A DNA stretch of 64,000 bases from Micromonospora_J zhanjiangensis (GTDB taxonomy: Bacteria; Actinomycetota; Actinomycetes; Mycobacteriales; Micromonosporaceae), in the NCBI RefSeq assembly GCF_042650605.1, contig NZ_JBHSBN010000010.1:1-64000 (forward strand), written 5' to 3'. Positions within the stretch are counted from its first letter, which is position 1. Every line of letters begins with the position of its first letter. Positions 16,815 to 23,996 of this stretch are shown in pieces. A model generated the notes under the pieces. It ran no database searches and was not told the origin of the DNA. It saw only the letters and a list, made by a program, of their open reading frames with translations. The position numbers were made by a program, and so were the translations under genes.

Positions 16815-17080
16815 GCACACCCCGTTGGGTCCTGCACCTGCCCACCACGCTGACCTCGTTCGAGGCGGCGGTGGACCTCGTCGACCACCTCCGGGAACTG
16901 CTGGCACACGTGCCCGTGCTCGACTTCCACGGCGCCACGCTGACGGAGAAGGACCGGGTGATGGTCCGGCACCCGGTCTACTGCGCCGGGCCGCTGCCCG
17001 AGCGGCGCTCCTGCGGGCTGCGCTTCGAACACGCCGGTCCCTGCCTCGGCACACCCGAACTGCACCCCGCCTACCGGTGA
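16811..17080 (+). CDS. Small hypothetical protein of the coupled cassette
   Basis: An 89-residue protein beginning MSTPRWVLHLPTTLTSFEAA and VDLVDHLRELLAHVPVLDFH; later CAGPLPERRSCGLRFEHAGP and CLGTPELHPAYR. Three Cys in the last third may bind metal. No family is recognised. Its ATG overlaps the stop of the DivIVA-like gene (ATGA). It is the last gene of the cassette. Confidence 0.6.
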   Translation: MSTPRWVLHLPTTLTSFEAAVDLVDHLRELLAHVPVLDFHGATLTEKDRVMVRHPVYCAGPLPERRSCGLRFEHAGPCLGTPELHPAYR

Positions 17081-17137
17081 ACCCGCTGTCGGCCACCTGA
17101 CGCAACCGGGCGGGGCGCGTCCCCGTGTATTCCCCGA

Positions 17138-17156
17138 GCGACCGACGAGCGGTCGC
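17138..17156. promoter_or_regulatory. Inverted repeat upstream of the lipoprotein/sigma operon
   Basis: GCGACCG (17138-17144) and CGGTCGC (17150-17156) are perfect arms around 5 bases, 17 bases before the ATG at 17174. The position fits an operator or a weak terminator of the preceding cassette. Confidence 0.35.
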
Positions 17157-17173
17157 GATGTCTTGGGGGAGCG

Positions 17174-17914
17174 ATGCGAGCAGTGAACCAGGTGACCGTG
17201 CGACGGTCGGCGGTGGCGGTACTGGCGGTGACCATCGGGTTGGTGGCGGCCCTGACCGGCTGCGGCAGCCGGCCGAAATCGACGGCCGGCGGAGGGGCCG
17301 CCGGCTCGCCGTCCGCCTCGGCCACGGCAACGGCCGCCGTCACCACCCCGGCGGGGACACCCGGCCCGACCGGCACGGCGACGGCGTCCGGGGGTGGCCC
17401 GGCGTCCGGGATCGGCCGGCCGGTCACACCCGCCCGGCCAAAATCCACCGGTACGCCGAAGCAGCCGGCCTCCTTCGACCCGGCCCGGGACATCACCGAC
17501 CTGATCACCCAGACCTCCGGCCTGCGGCTGGCGAAACCGGTCGGCGGTATCCGGCACGGCGAGCTGACCGTGACGATCCGCAATGCGGGACCGAACCCGC
17601 TGTGGCACCTGACAATGATCATCGAAGTGCCGGCGAGCATGACCGCCGACGGTGGGGACTGGGCCGGCTGCACCAGGCTCGCCCAGACCAAGGCCGGCTT
17701 CCCGGCCGGGTCGAAGTGCGACAAGGGCTACCTCGCGGCCGGCCAGAGCCTGGTCCTCCATTTCCGGATGAAGTCACCTGCCAGCATGGACGCCGCCGAC
17801 AGCCGGGAGTCGCGCTGGCTCGTCGACGCATGGTCCGGCGACGGCCGCGAGATGATGTACCGCGACGGCGGTCCGGACGACAACCGGCGCATCTTCATGG
17901 TGTACCGGGCCTGA
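17174..17914 (+). CDS. Secreted lipoprotein with CARDB-like domain
   Basis: A 246-residue protein. The signal AVAVLAVTIGLVAALTGCGS has a clear lipobox (LTGC). A Ser/Thr/Pro/Gly-rich linker (about residues 38-95) leads to a beta-rich domain from GELTVTIRNAGPNPLWHLTM and IIEVPASMTADGGDWAGCTR. Near its end it has AGQSLVLHFRMKSPASMDAA. The 'NAGP...LT' pattern is that of CARDB/DUF11-type beta sandwiches. The sigma factor start follows within 3 bases of its stop, so it is the first gene of a sigma/anti-sigma operon. The anti-sigma candidate's outer domain resembles it. Confidence 0.75.
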   Translation: MRAVNQVTVRRSAVAVLAVTIGLVAALTGCGSRPKSTAGGGAAGSPSASATATAAVTTPAGTPGPTGTATASGGGPASGIGRPVTPARPKSTGTPKQPASFDPARDITDLITQTSGLRLAKPVGGIRHGELTVTIRNAGPNPLWHLTMIIEVPASMTADGGDWAGCTRLAQTKAGFPAGSKCDKGYLAAGQSLVLHFRMKSPASMDAADSRESRWLVDAWSGDGREMMYRDGGPDDNRRIFMVYRA

Positions 17915-17916
17915 CG

Positions 17917-18486
17917 GTGTCCGTCACGGTGAGCGCGTTGACCGACGAACCGTCCCCACCGCCGTCCGCCCTGGTCGACGAGCAGGCGGACCCGGCCGAC
18001 GACCTGTCCTTCGAGGACTTCTACGCGGCGGCCTTCCGGCCCTTGATGCTGCAGTTGTGGGCATACACCGGGGACCACGGACAGGCGCAGGAGGTCGTCC
18101 AGGAGGCGTTCTGCCGGGCGTACCCCCGTTGGGGCCGGATCAGCAGGTACGACGATCCGGCCGCCTGGGTGCGCCGGGTCGCCTGGAACCTGGCCACCAA
18201 CCGGTTCCGCCGGGCCAAACTGTTCACGGCGTTCGCCCGGCGGCACCGGGAGAGCCACGTGGACGGACCGAGCCCGGACCGGGTGGTGTTGGTGGCAGCC
18301 CTCGCCGCACTGCCCGAGCGGCAGCGCCGGGCGCTGGTCAAGTACCACCTCGGTGACTTCTCCGTCGCCGAGATCGCGGCGGCCGAGGGAGTGGCCGAGA
18401 ACACGGTGAAGTCGTGGCTGCACCGCGGACGGGCCGCCCTGGCGGTCGCCCTCGGCCGGCCCGAGGCGGAGGGGCGTCATGACTGA
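17917..18486 (+). CDS. ECF RNA polymerase sigma factor (SigE/SigM-like)
   Basis: A 189-residue protein from the GTG at 17917 (another GTG at 17929 is possible). Region 2 is FYAAAFRPLMLQLWAYTGDH through AQEVVQEAFCRAYPRWGRIS and WVRRVAWNLATNRFRR. Region 4 is LAALPERQRRALVKYHLGDF and VAEIAAAEGVAENTVKSWLH. There is no region 3, as expected for ECF factors. It starts 2 bases after the lipoprotein stop, and its end overlaps the next gene by 8 bases, a common arrangement for sigma with its anti-sigma. Confidence 0.92.
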   Translation: MSVTVSALTDEPSPPPSALVDEQADPADDLSFEDFYAAAFRPLMLQLWAYTGDHGQAQEVVQEAFCRAYPRWGRISRYDDPAAWVRRVAWNLATNRFRRAKLFTAFARRHRESHVDGPSPDRVVLVAALAALPERQRRALVKYHLGDFSVAEIAAAEGVAENTVKSWLHRGRAALAVALGRPEAEGRHD

Positions 18487-19264
18487 CCAGGACACCGAAC
18501 GGTTCGTCGGCGCCGCGTTCGCCGACTTCCGCGGCGCCGCCGGCGAGTACGCCACCGGCCCCGGCACGACCGGGGTCCGCGACCGGGCGCGCCGGCGCCG
18601 CACAACCCGTACCGTGACAGCCGGCGCGGCCATCGCGGTGCTGCTGGTCGGCGGTGGCCTGGCGCTGCGCTCGGTCGCTGGCCCGCAGGCCGGTCCGGCT
18701 CCGGCCGGGGTCGACCCGACCGGGGCGACGCCCGTGCCGACACCGTCCGCCGCGCCGACGCCCCGGTCCACCTCGTCACCGTCGGCGCCCGTCGCCACCG
18801 CACGACCGACCGGGACCGTCGCCGGTGGGGTGCCCGGGTCATCGGTGGCCGGTCCGTCCTCGGCCGCCACGGCCGCCGATCTGGCGGTCAGCGTGACCGA
18901 GGTGGTGCTGAGCCCCGACGACGGCGCCGGCCGGCGGACCGGTTCGCTACGGGTACGGGTGGACAACGCCGGGCCGGCCATCGTCACCGGTCTGACGGTG
19001 ACCGTACGGATGCCGGACGGCTACCGACCGGACGGTCCCGGCCAGGGCGGCTGCACCCTGACCGGGTCGGCCGGCACGTACCGCTGTGGGTGGTCCGGAC
19101 GGCTGGTGCAGCTGGCAAGCACCATCTTCAACTTCCCGTTGACCGCACCACCCGGCCCGGTCCGGTCCGGGCCGGCGCAACAGCGCACCGTGCTGGTCGG
19201 GCCGAGAGTTGGCACCGACCCGAACTGGTCCGACAACACCAGCGCCTACCGGATCACCGACTGA
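18479..19264 (+). CDS. Anti-sigma-like membrane protein with CARDB-like ectodomain
   Basis: A 261-residue protein. The N-terminus (about 1-45, DTERFVGAAFADFRGAAGEY and a basic RDRARRRRTTRT) would be in the cytoplasm. One membrane helix runs about 46-65 (AGAAIAVLLVGGGLALRSVA), then a Thr/Pro-rich linker to about 130, then a beta-rich domain GSLRVRVDNAGPAIVTGLTV with GGCTLTGSAGTYRCGWSGRL. Position (8-base overlap with the sigma gene) and topology fit an anti-sigma factor, but no zinc-binding HxxxCxxC motif is present. Its outer domain resembles that of the lipoprotein at 17174. Confidence 0.65.
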   Translation: MTDQDTERFVGAAFADFRGAAGEYATGPGTTGVRDRARRRRTTRTVTAGAAIAVLLVGGGLALRSVAGPQAGPAPAGVDPTGATPVPTPSAAPTPRSTSSPSAPVATARPTGTVAGGVPGSSVAGPSSAATAADLAVSVTEVVLSPDDGAGRRTGSLRVRVDNAGPAIVTGLTVTVRMPDGYRPDGPGQGGCTLTGSAGTYRCGWSGRLVQLASTIFNFPLTAPPGPVRSGPAQQRTVLVGPRVGTDPNWSDNTSAYRITD

Positions 19265-19266
19265 GC

Positions 19267-19294
19267 GGCCGGACCGTCGTCAGCCGATCCGGCC
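19267..19294. terminator. Hairpin between the convergent anti-sigma gene and dacB remnant
   Basis: Arms GGCCGGA (19267-19273) and TCCGGCC (19288-19294) form a 7-bp stem just after the stop at 19264. Confidence 0.4.
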
Positions 19295-19308
19295 AGCGGC
19301 AAACCGGG

Positions 19309-19787
19309 TCAGCAGGCGATCGGCTTGACCCAGGAGCACTCCAGGCCCTTCGGGACCGCCGGTGCCGTGGGCGCGACCGGCGGGGCTGACTTCGCCCGGC
19401 CGGCGCCGGCCGTGCCGGACCAGCCGGCCAGGTAGACCGCGATCTGGTCCTGGATGTTCGTCACCGACGAGGCCAGGTAGTTGTTCAGCAAGATGGAGAA
19501 GGCCAGCACGTGCCCGTCCGCGTCGGTGACGTAGCCGGACAGCGACGAGGCCCCGGTCAGCGTGCCGGTCTTGGCGTGCACGTTGCCCGCGGCCGGGGTG
19601 CCGCGCATCCGGCTGCGCAGCGTCCCGCCGACGAACCGGTCCGGGTTGCCGGCGATCGGCAGGGCCGCGTACCGACCGCCGGGGCGGGTGCCTGGGCGGT
19701 GGCGGTGGTGGTCGACGCGCCGACGGTCGCGGCGGTGGCGACCAGCGCCAACGCCCCGAGGCCGCGGGTGAACGGGCGAGGTCTCAT
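19309..19787 (-). pseudogene. dacB: D-alanyl-D-alanine carboxypeptidase (PBP4/DacB) remnant
   Basis: From the ATG at 19787 a signal peptide is read (MRPRPFTRGLGALALVATAA, then AATVGASTTTATAQAPAPAV). After about residue 38 the conserved sequence continues only in another frame: GGRYAALPIAGNPDRFVGGT, then HAKTGTLTGASSLSGYVTDA with the KTG box, then FSILLNNYLASSVTNIQD and a C-terminus ending in SWVKPIAC. The body of the enzyme, including SxxK and SxN motifs, is absent. A large internal deletion with a frame shift near 19675 explains this. DacB normally trims peptidoglycan peptides outside the membrane; this copy cannot. Confidence 0.75.
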
Positions 19788-20005
19788 GTCCGGATGCTGC
19801 CATGTAGATAACTGTCGGCCAATGCCTTCGACGTGGTTATTTCTTGCAGAGGTGGGGCCGGTCGGTCGACCGGCCGTCGAGGTGCGCGACACGGCCCGCA
19901 CCCGTCCCGGCGGCGATCACGTGACGGACACCCCGGGCGCCGGGCCCCCGGCGGCGACGAATGGCGGATACTGTCGGAGCCCGCCGATCCACAGGGGAGG
20001 TCCGC

Positions 20006-20473
20006 GTGCGGATGGATGGCGAACGGCCGCATTGGCCGGCCCTGGCGTGGCTGGTATTCGCCGCGTTCGCCGTGCACAACCTGGAGGAGGCCCTGAGCTT
20101 CCCCGGGTACGCCGCGCGGATGGCCGGCCGGGTGCCGGTGCTGCCGCCGGCCTGGGCGTTCCAGGCCCTGGTGGCGGTGGTGACCGTCGCGGGTCTGCTG
20201 CTGGTCGTGGTCGGCGTACGGTCCGGCCGACCGGGCCTGCCGGCGGTGCTGGCCTGGGTGATGCTGGTCAACGTGCTGGTGCCGCACGTCCCGGCCGCCA
20301 TCCACAGCGGCGGGTACGCTCCCGGCGTGGTGACCGCGTTACTGCTCAACCTGCCCGTGGACGGCTGGTACCTGTGGTCCGTCCGGCGCCGGCGGGGCGG
20401 CGAGCGGGTGCGAGGTGCCGGCGAGCGTGGTGCCGCGGGTCGGGGCGGACCGTCCGGTCAGGTGGGCGGGTAG
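20006..20473 (+). CDS. HXXEE-domain membrane protein
   Basis: A 155-residue protein from the GTG at 20006, which has GGGGAGG 5 bases upstream; the ATG two codons later is the alternative. About four hydrophobic helices. The name-giving motif is in FAAFAVHNLEEALSFPGYAA (HNLEE) in the first helix; later VNVLVPHVPAAIHSGGYAPG and NLPVDGWYLW. The HXXEE family may bind a metal in the membrane; function unknown. Its 3' end overlaps the convergent aquaporin gene by 16 bases. A downstream Arg/Gly-rich tail (RRRRGGERVRGAGERG) looks like read-out into non-conserved sequence. Confidence 0.8.
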   Translation: MRMDGERPHWPALAWLVFAAFAVHNLEEALSFPGYAARMAGRVPVLPPAWAFQALVAVVTVAGLLLVVVGVRSGRPGLPAVLAWVMLVNVLVPHVPAAIHSGGYAPGVVTALLLNLPVDGWYLWSVRRRRGGERVRGAGERGAAGRGGPSGQVGG

Positions 20474-21222
20474 TCCGGGAGGGGCGGCGGCGTCGGGCCG
20501 ACGGCTCGGCGGCCCGACGGTTCGTCGTGCGGGCCGTGTCGGATGTTCTCGCCGGTGCCCAGGATGACCGGCGCCACCAGTGCGGCCAGCAGCCCGCCGA
20601 GCAGCGGGAAGAGAATGAACACCCACAGTTGGGCGAGCGCGTGGGTGCCGGAGAACAGCGCCGGACCGAACGACCGGGCCGGGTTGACCGAGGCGCCGTC
20701 GAGGGTGAGGCCGACCAGGTTGGCGACGCCGAGCGCGATGCCCATCGCCAGGCCGGAGAAGCCGGCGTACTCGGATCTGGTGGTGACCACGAGGACCACG
20801 AGGACGAACAGGAAGGTGATGACGGTCTCCAGCAGCATCGTGCCGCCGAGGTTGATGTTCTGCCCGTAGCCGTTGGCGCCGAGCGCGCCGGTCTGGTCGA
20901 CCACGCCACCCCAGTGGACCAGGACCCAGAGCAGGAAGGCGGCCACCGCGGAGCCGACGAGTTGGGCCACCCAGTAGGCCACCGCGCCGGGCATGGTGAT
21001 CTTTCCGCTGAGCAGGACGCCGAGCGTCACCGCCGGGTTCAGGTGGCTGCCGGAGAGCGGACCGAAAGCGTACGCGAGCACCAGCATGATGAAGGCGAAG
21101 CTGAGCGCCACCACCACGACGCCGCCCTCGACCAGGGCGGCGATGGCGCTGCCGACGCCGAAGAAGACCAGCAGCAGGGTGCCGAGGAACTCGGCCAGCG
21201 CCTGTTTGGGGTTCTCCACCAT
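20458..21222 (-). CDS. aqpZ: Aquaporin (MIP family channel)
   Basis: A 254-residue channel protein from the ATG at 21222, preceded by GGAAGGGAG. Six membrane helices and the two pore NPA boxes are visible: SGSHLNPAVTLGVLL (NPA at 62-64) and DGASVNPARSFGPALF (NPA at 180-182, followed by the selectivity Arg). Residues FFGVGSAIAAL and the His upstream of the first NPA fit the water-specific AqpZ type. It should pass water, and perhaps other small neutral solutes, across the cytoplasmic membrane. The C-terminal 25 residues are a polar tail. It converges with the HXXEE gene. Confidence 0.92.
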   Translation of the reverse strand: MVENPKQALAEFLGTLLLVFFGVGSAIAALVEGGVVVVALSFAFIMLVLAYAFGPLSGSHLNPAVTLGVLLSGKITMPGAVAYWVAQLVGSAVAAFLLWVLVHWGGVVDQTGALGANGYGQNINLGGTMLLETVITFLFVLVVLVVTTRSEYAGFSGLAMGIALGVANLVGLTLDGASVNPARSFGPALFSGTHALAQLWVFILFPLLGGLLAALVAPVILGTGENIRHGPHDEPSGRRAVGPTPPPLPDYPPT

Positions 21223-21546
21223 GTCAGCTCCCTTCCGTCCGGCCCAGCCTAGGGGACATTGACAGACGAAACGGGCAAATCTCTCGGCTCGGAGGCGATC
21301 CGCGGCCGGAGCCGGCCGATCCATGCCTGATTTGACGGATCCAGTGGCAACCGGCATGGTGGGGAAACGGCGGGCGTTGACCCGCCCACCTCTGCCAGAG
21401 GACGTCGTCCCGCTGCCGGGGCGCGCAGCGGCCCGCACCGGTCCGCAGCGGCGTCCGTCCACCCCTCCCACGTGTGCTCGATGACCGGGCTGTGCCTTCA
21501 GCCTGCGCCGGGTTACCGCAACGAGAATCCACGAGGAGTAATCACG
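21223..21546. other. Divergent intergenic region aquaporin/HesB
   Basis: No gene is seen on either strand. It carries both promoters. The HesB gene has GAGGAG 8 bases before its start. No operator-like repeat stands out. Confidence 0.4.
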
Positions 21547-21837
21547 ATGCTCACCCTGACCCAGAACGCCGCGCTCGTCATCCGCGACCTGACCTCGCAG
21601 CAGGAGGTGCCCGAGGGCGCCGGCCTGCGGATCGCCAGCGACCCGACCGCGGGTTCGCTGACCCTCGCGCTGGCCGAGCAGCCCGTACAGGGCGACCAGG
21701 TGGTCGACGAGGACGGCGCCCGGATCTTCCTGGACCCCGAGGCGGCCCAGATCCTGGATGACAAGGCACTCGACGCCGCCGTCGACCCGCAGGGCGCGGT
21801 GCAGTTCGGCTTCGCCGAGCGGACCACCCAGGCCTGA
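21547..21837 (+). CDS. HesB/IscA-like A-type fold protein without cysteines
   Basis: A 96-residue protein whose fold pattern is that of A-type Fe-S carriers: LTLTQNAALVIRDLTSQQEV, GLRIASDPTAGSLTLALAEQ, GDQVVDEDGARIFLDPEAAQ and LDDKALDAAVDPQGAVQFGF. All three Cys that bind the cluster in IscA/HesB are missing; the protein has none at all. It therefore cannot carry a cluster in the normal way. Such Cys-less forms are known in actinomycetes, often just named HesB or adhesin. It has good codon-level and ribosome-site support and stands alone. Confidence 0.85.
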   Translation: MLTLTQNAALVIRDLTSQQEVPEGAGLRIASDPTAGSLTLALAEQPVQGDQVVDEDGARIFLDPEAAQILDDKALDAAVDPQGAVQFGFAERTTQA

Positions 21838-21883
21838 TCCGGCGCCGGTCGGCCCGCGCGGCCGTCCGTCGCCGCAGCACGAC

Positions 21884-21919
21884 GACGCCCGGTCCTCCGG
21901 TTCGGAAGGGCCGGGCGTC
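21884..21919 (+). terminator. Hairpin terminator of the HesB-like gene
   Basis: Outer arms GACGCCCGG (21884-21892) and CCGGGCGTC (21911-21919) are perfect; inner bases continue pairing with a bulge. It lies 47 bases after the stop at 21837. Confidence 0.6.
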
Positions 21920-21998
21920 CGTGTCCCGACCCCGCCCGGCGCGGCCCGACCCCGCGCGCCCGGTCGGCGCGAGCACCAGCCGGCGGTACGGTGACCGG

Positions 21999-22595
21999 GT
22001 GGCCGACCCGATCGAGGACCAGACGTTCCACAACGAGGACTGGTACGCCGAGGAACTGTTCGACCGCGCCTACACCCGGTGCCGGTTCCTCGACGTCGAC
22101 CTGACCGAGGCGGTGAGCCGGGGCAGCGTCTTCACCGACTGCGTCTTCGGCAACGTCCGCCTCAACGCCTCCCGGCACACCGACTCGGCCTTCCTGCGCT
22201 GTTCGTTCACCCGGTGCAACCTGTTCGAGGCGGAGTTCGCCGGCTGCAAACTGACCGGCAGTACGTTCACCGACTGCGCCCTGCGCCCGCTCACCGTCAC
22301 CGGCGGAGACTGGTCCTTCGTGACGCTGACCGGCGCCGACCTGCGCGGCGTGACGCTGCGCGGCGTACGGATGCGGGAGGTCGACCTGAGCGGTGCCGAC
22401 TGCGCCGGGGCCACCCTGGCCGACCTGGACCTTTCCGGCGCGCACCTGGGCAAGGCCACGCTGACCGGCTGCGACCTGCGCGGCAGTGACCTCACCGCGC
22501 TCGACCCGACCGGTGTGGCGCTGGCCGGCGCCCGGATCAACCCGGAGCAGGCCATCGTGGTCGCCCAGGCCCTCGGCTTCGAGGTCGTCCCGTAA
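21999..22595 (+). CDS. Pentapeptide-repeat protein (MfpA/Qnr-like)
   Basis: A 198-residue protein from the GTG at 21999. Almost the whole length follows the five-residue A(D/N)LXX-type rhythm, for instance RCRFLDVDLTEAVSRGSVFT, CSFTRCNLFEAEFAGCKLTG and TGADLRGVTLRGVRMREVDL. The repeat forms a right-handed quadrilateral beta helix. MfpA and Qnr proteins of this kind mimic DNA and protect gyrase from quinolones. Whether this one does cannot be decided from sequence. The C-terminal helix NPEQAIVVAQALGFEVV is typical of the family. No operon partner. Confidence 0.85.
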   Translation: MADPIEDQTFHNEDWYAEELFDRAYTRCRFLDVDLTEAVSRGSVFTDCVFGNVRLNASRHTDSAFLRCSFTRCNLFEAEFAGCKLTGSTFTDCALRPLTVTGGDWSFVTLTGADLRGVTLRGVRMREVDLSGADCAGATLADLDLSGAHLGKATLTGCDLRGSDLTALDPTGVALAGARINPEQAIVVAQALGFEVVP

Positions 22596-22610
22596 TGGTC
22601 GCCCGGGGAC

Positions 22611-23873
22611 CTACGACTCGTGCTTTTCCCCGGACGCCGATGTCGTCCAGAGCGCCGAGATCGGCAAGCAGGTGAGTCCAGGGCCGAAGCTAAGTGACTC
22701 GCTGCCCGCATAGAGAACGAATCCGGCCCGGAACCGAGCCCCGAGCCGTCGCTGCAACAACTTGAGCCCTCTGAAATCGTCCGCCCGAACGGTCTCGGCG
22801 GCCTTGACCTCGACGCCGATGACGCGACCGGCGTTGTCCTCGAGCACTCCGTCGACCTCGAACTGGTCCCGGTCTCGGTAGTGGAAGAGTCGGGCGGACG
22901 TCTGTGCCCAGGTGAGCTGACGGGCAAGCTCACTCAGCACGAAGTTCTCCAGTAACCCACCGACCGGCCCGTCGCTCAGTGATCCGGTGAGGGAATGTGC
23001 GAGTCCCGAGTCGACGAAAACCAGCTTGGGTGTGGCGACCGCTCGGGTGGTGACGTTCGCGGACCACGCGGGAATCGACCGAACGAGAAATACGGTCTCC
23101 AGGATATTGACGTACGAACGCACGGTCGGCGCTGACACGGACATCTCGGATGCCAGCCGACTCAGGTTGAGCAGGCCTGCGGTCTGTCCTGCCAGGAGGG
23201 AGAGCAGCCGACGCATGTCACTTGCCTGCTCGATGTGTGCGACCTGCTTCACATCGCGGGCGATCAGATCGGCGACATAGCCCTCGAAGAACCGCTGCCT
23301 ACGGCGGGGCGTCTCCCGCCGTACAGCTTCCGGATAGCCGCCTCGGGTTGCCCGGTCCAGATAGTCCTTGCGGCGAAGCCCGATGGAATCGCTTCGGAGG
23401 TCGCCACCCAACGCGAACGCAGCGTCAACGAAGCCGTCGTCCGATCCGTCGATCTCGCCCTGCGACAGGGGCCATAGTTCAATCGTCTCGGAACGTCCGG
23501 GCAGGGCGTCCGGCAGGCTGCGGAGTGCGAGCAGGCGAGCCGAGCCGGTCAGCAGGAACCGGCCGGGCCGGGGCTCGCGGTCAACCAGGTTCTTGATTGC
23601 CAGCCACAGGTCCGGGACGCGCTGAACCTCGTCGATCAACATAAGGCCATCGTGGCGGATGAAGCGCACCGGATCCTCGGCGGCCGCGGCCCGGATCACC
23701 GGATCGTCGAGGAAGCGTGCGACTCCGTCGCCAGAGTTGCGCAGGACAAGTTCCGCCAGTGTGCTCTTACCTACCTGCCGGGCTCCGTTGATGACCACGA
23801 CGCGGGTGTCGGTCAAGGCGTCCAGTACCAGTTGGTCGGCTCTTCTTGGTACGTATTCACCCGCTTTGCGCAT
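22611..23873 (-). CDS. ATP-binding protein, AAA/DUF4143 family
   Basis: A 420-residue protein. Walker A is NGARQVGKSTLAELVL (residues 29-44), Walker B is GLMLIDEVQRVPDLW, followed by a sensor-like RFLLTGSARLLALR. The C-terminal DUF4143 region has a winged-helix segment (LSRLASEMSVSAPTVRSYVN) and a nuclease-like core FHYRDRDQFEVDGVLED with GVEVKAAETVRADDFRGL. This family is widespread, sporadic and mobile; the exact role is unknown. Base composition here is visibly less GC-rich than neighbours, suggesting transfer. No ribosome binding site precedes the ATG, and three 23-bp iterons lie just upstream. Confidence 0.9.
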   Translation of the reverse strand: MRKAGEYVPRRADQLVLDALTDTRVVVINGARQVGKSTLAELVLRNSGDGVARFLDDPVIRAAAAEDPVRFIRHDGLMLIDEVQRVPDLWLAIKNLVDREPRPGRFLLTGSARLLALRSLPDALPGRSETIELWPLSQGEIDGSDDGFVDAAFALGGDLRSDSIGLRRKDYLDRATRGGYPEAVRRETPRRRQRFFEGYVADLIARDVKQVAHIEQASDMRRLLSLLAGQTAGLLNLSRLASEMSVSAPTVRSYVNILETVFLVRSIPAWSANVTTRAVATPKLVFVDSGLAHSLTGSLSDGPVGGLLENFVLSELARQLTWAQTSARLFHYRDRDQFEVDGVLEDNAGRVIGVEVKAAETVRADDFRGLKLLQRRLGARFRAGFVLYAGSESLSFGPGLTCLPISALWTTSASGEKHES

Positions 23874-23881
23874 AGGGAAAG

Positions 23882-23887
23882 CTTAGC
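23882..23887 (-). promoter_or_regulatory. -10 candidate for a leaderless DUF4143 transcript
   Basis: On the minus strand TAAGCT at 23887-23882 is separated by 8 bases from the A of the ATG at 23873, so transcription would begin at or a few bases before the start codon. The lack of any ribosome binding site fits this. No -35 is recognisable, consistent with activator dependence on the adjacent iterons. Confidence 0.4.
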
Positions 23888-23893
23888 ACGAGC

Positions 23894-23955
23894 TTTGCGT
23901 CTGCCGAGAGTGGTACTTTAGATCTGCCGAAGAACGATCTTTGAATCTGCCGAGA
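23894..23955. repeat. Three 23-bp-spaced iterons upstream of the DUF4143 ATPase
   Basis: TTTGCGTCTGCCGAGA (23894), TTTAGATCTGCCGAAG (23917) and TTTGAATCTGCCGAGA (23940) recur at exactly 23-base intervals. The consensus is TTTGNATCTGCCGAGA; bases between the copies are not conserved. This spacing places them about two helical turns apart, on one side of the DNA, in front of the ATPase gene. Confidence 0.85.
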
Positions 23956-23996
23956 TCTTCAGGCATCGACGTCGACCGGCCAGGGCGGAACTGCTG

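Noticed and set aside
16811..17080. Idea that the small cassette is part of an integrative conjugative element
   Set aside because: No integrase, Rep, Spd or Tra genes and no att-like direct repeats are seen nearby.
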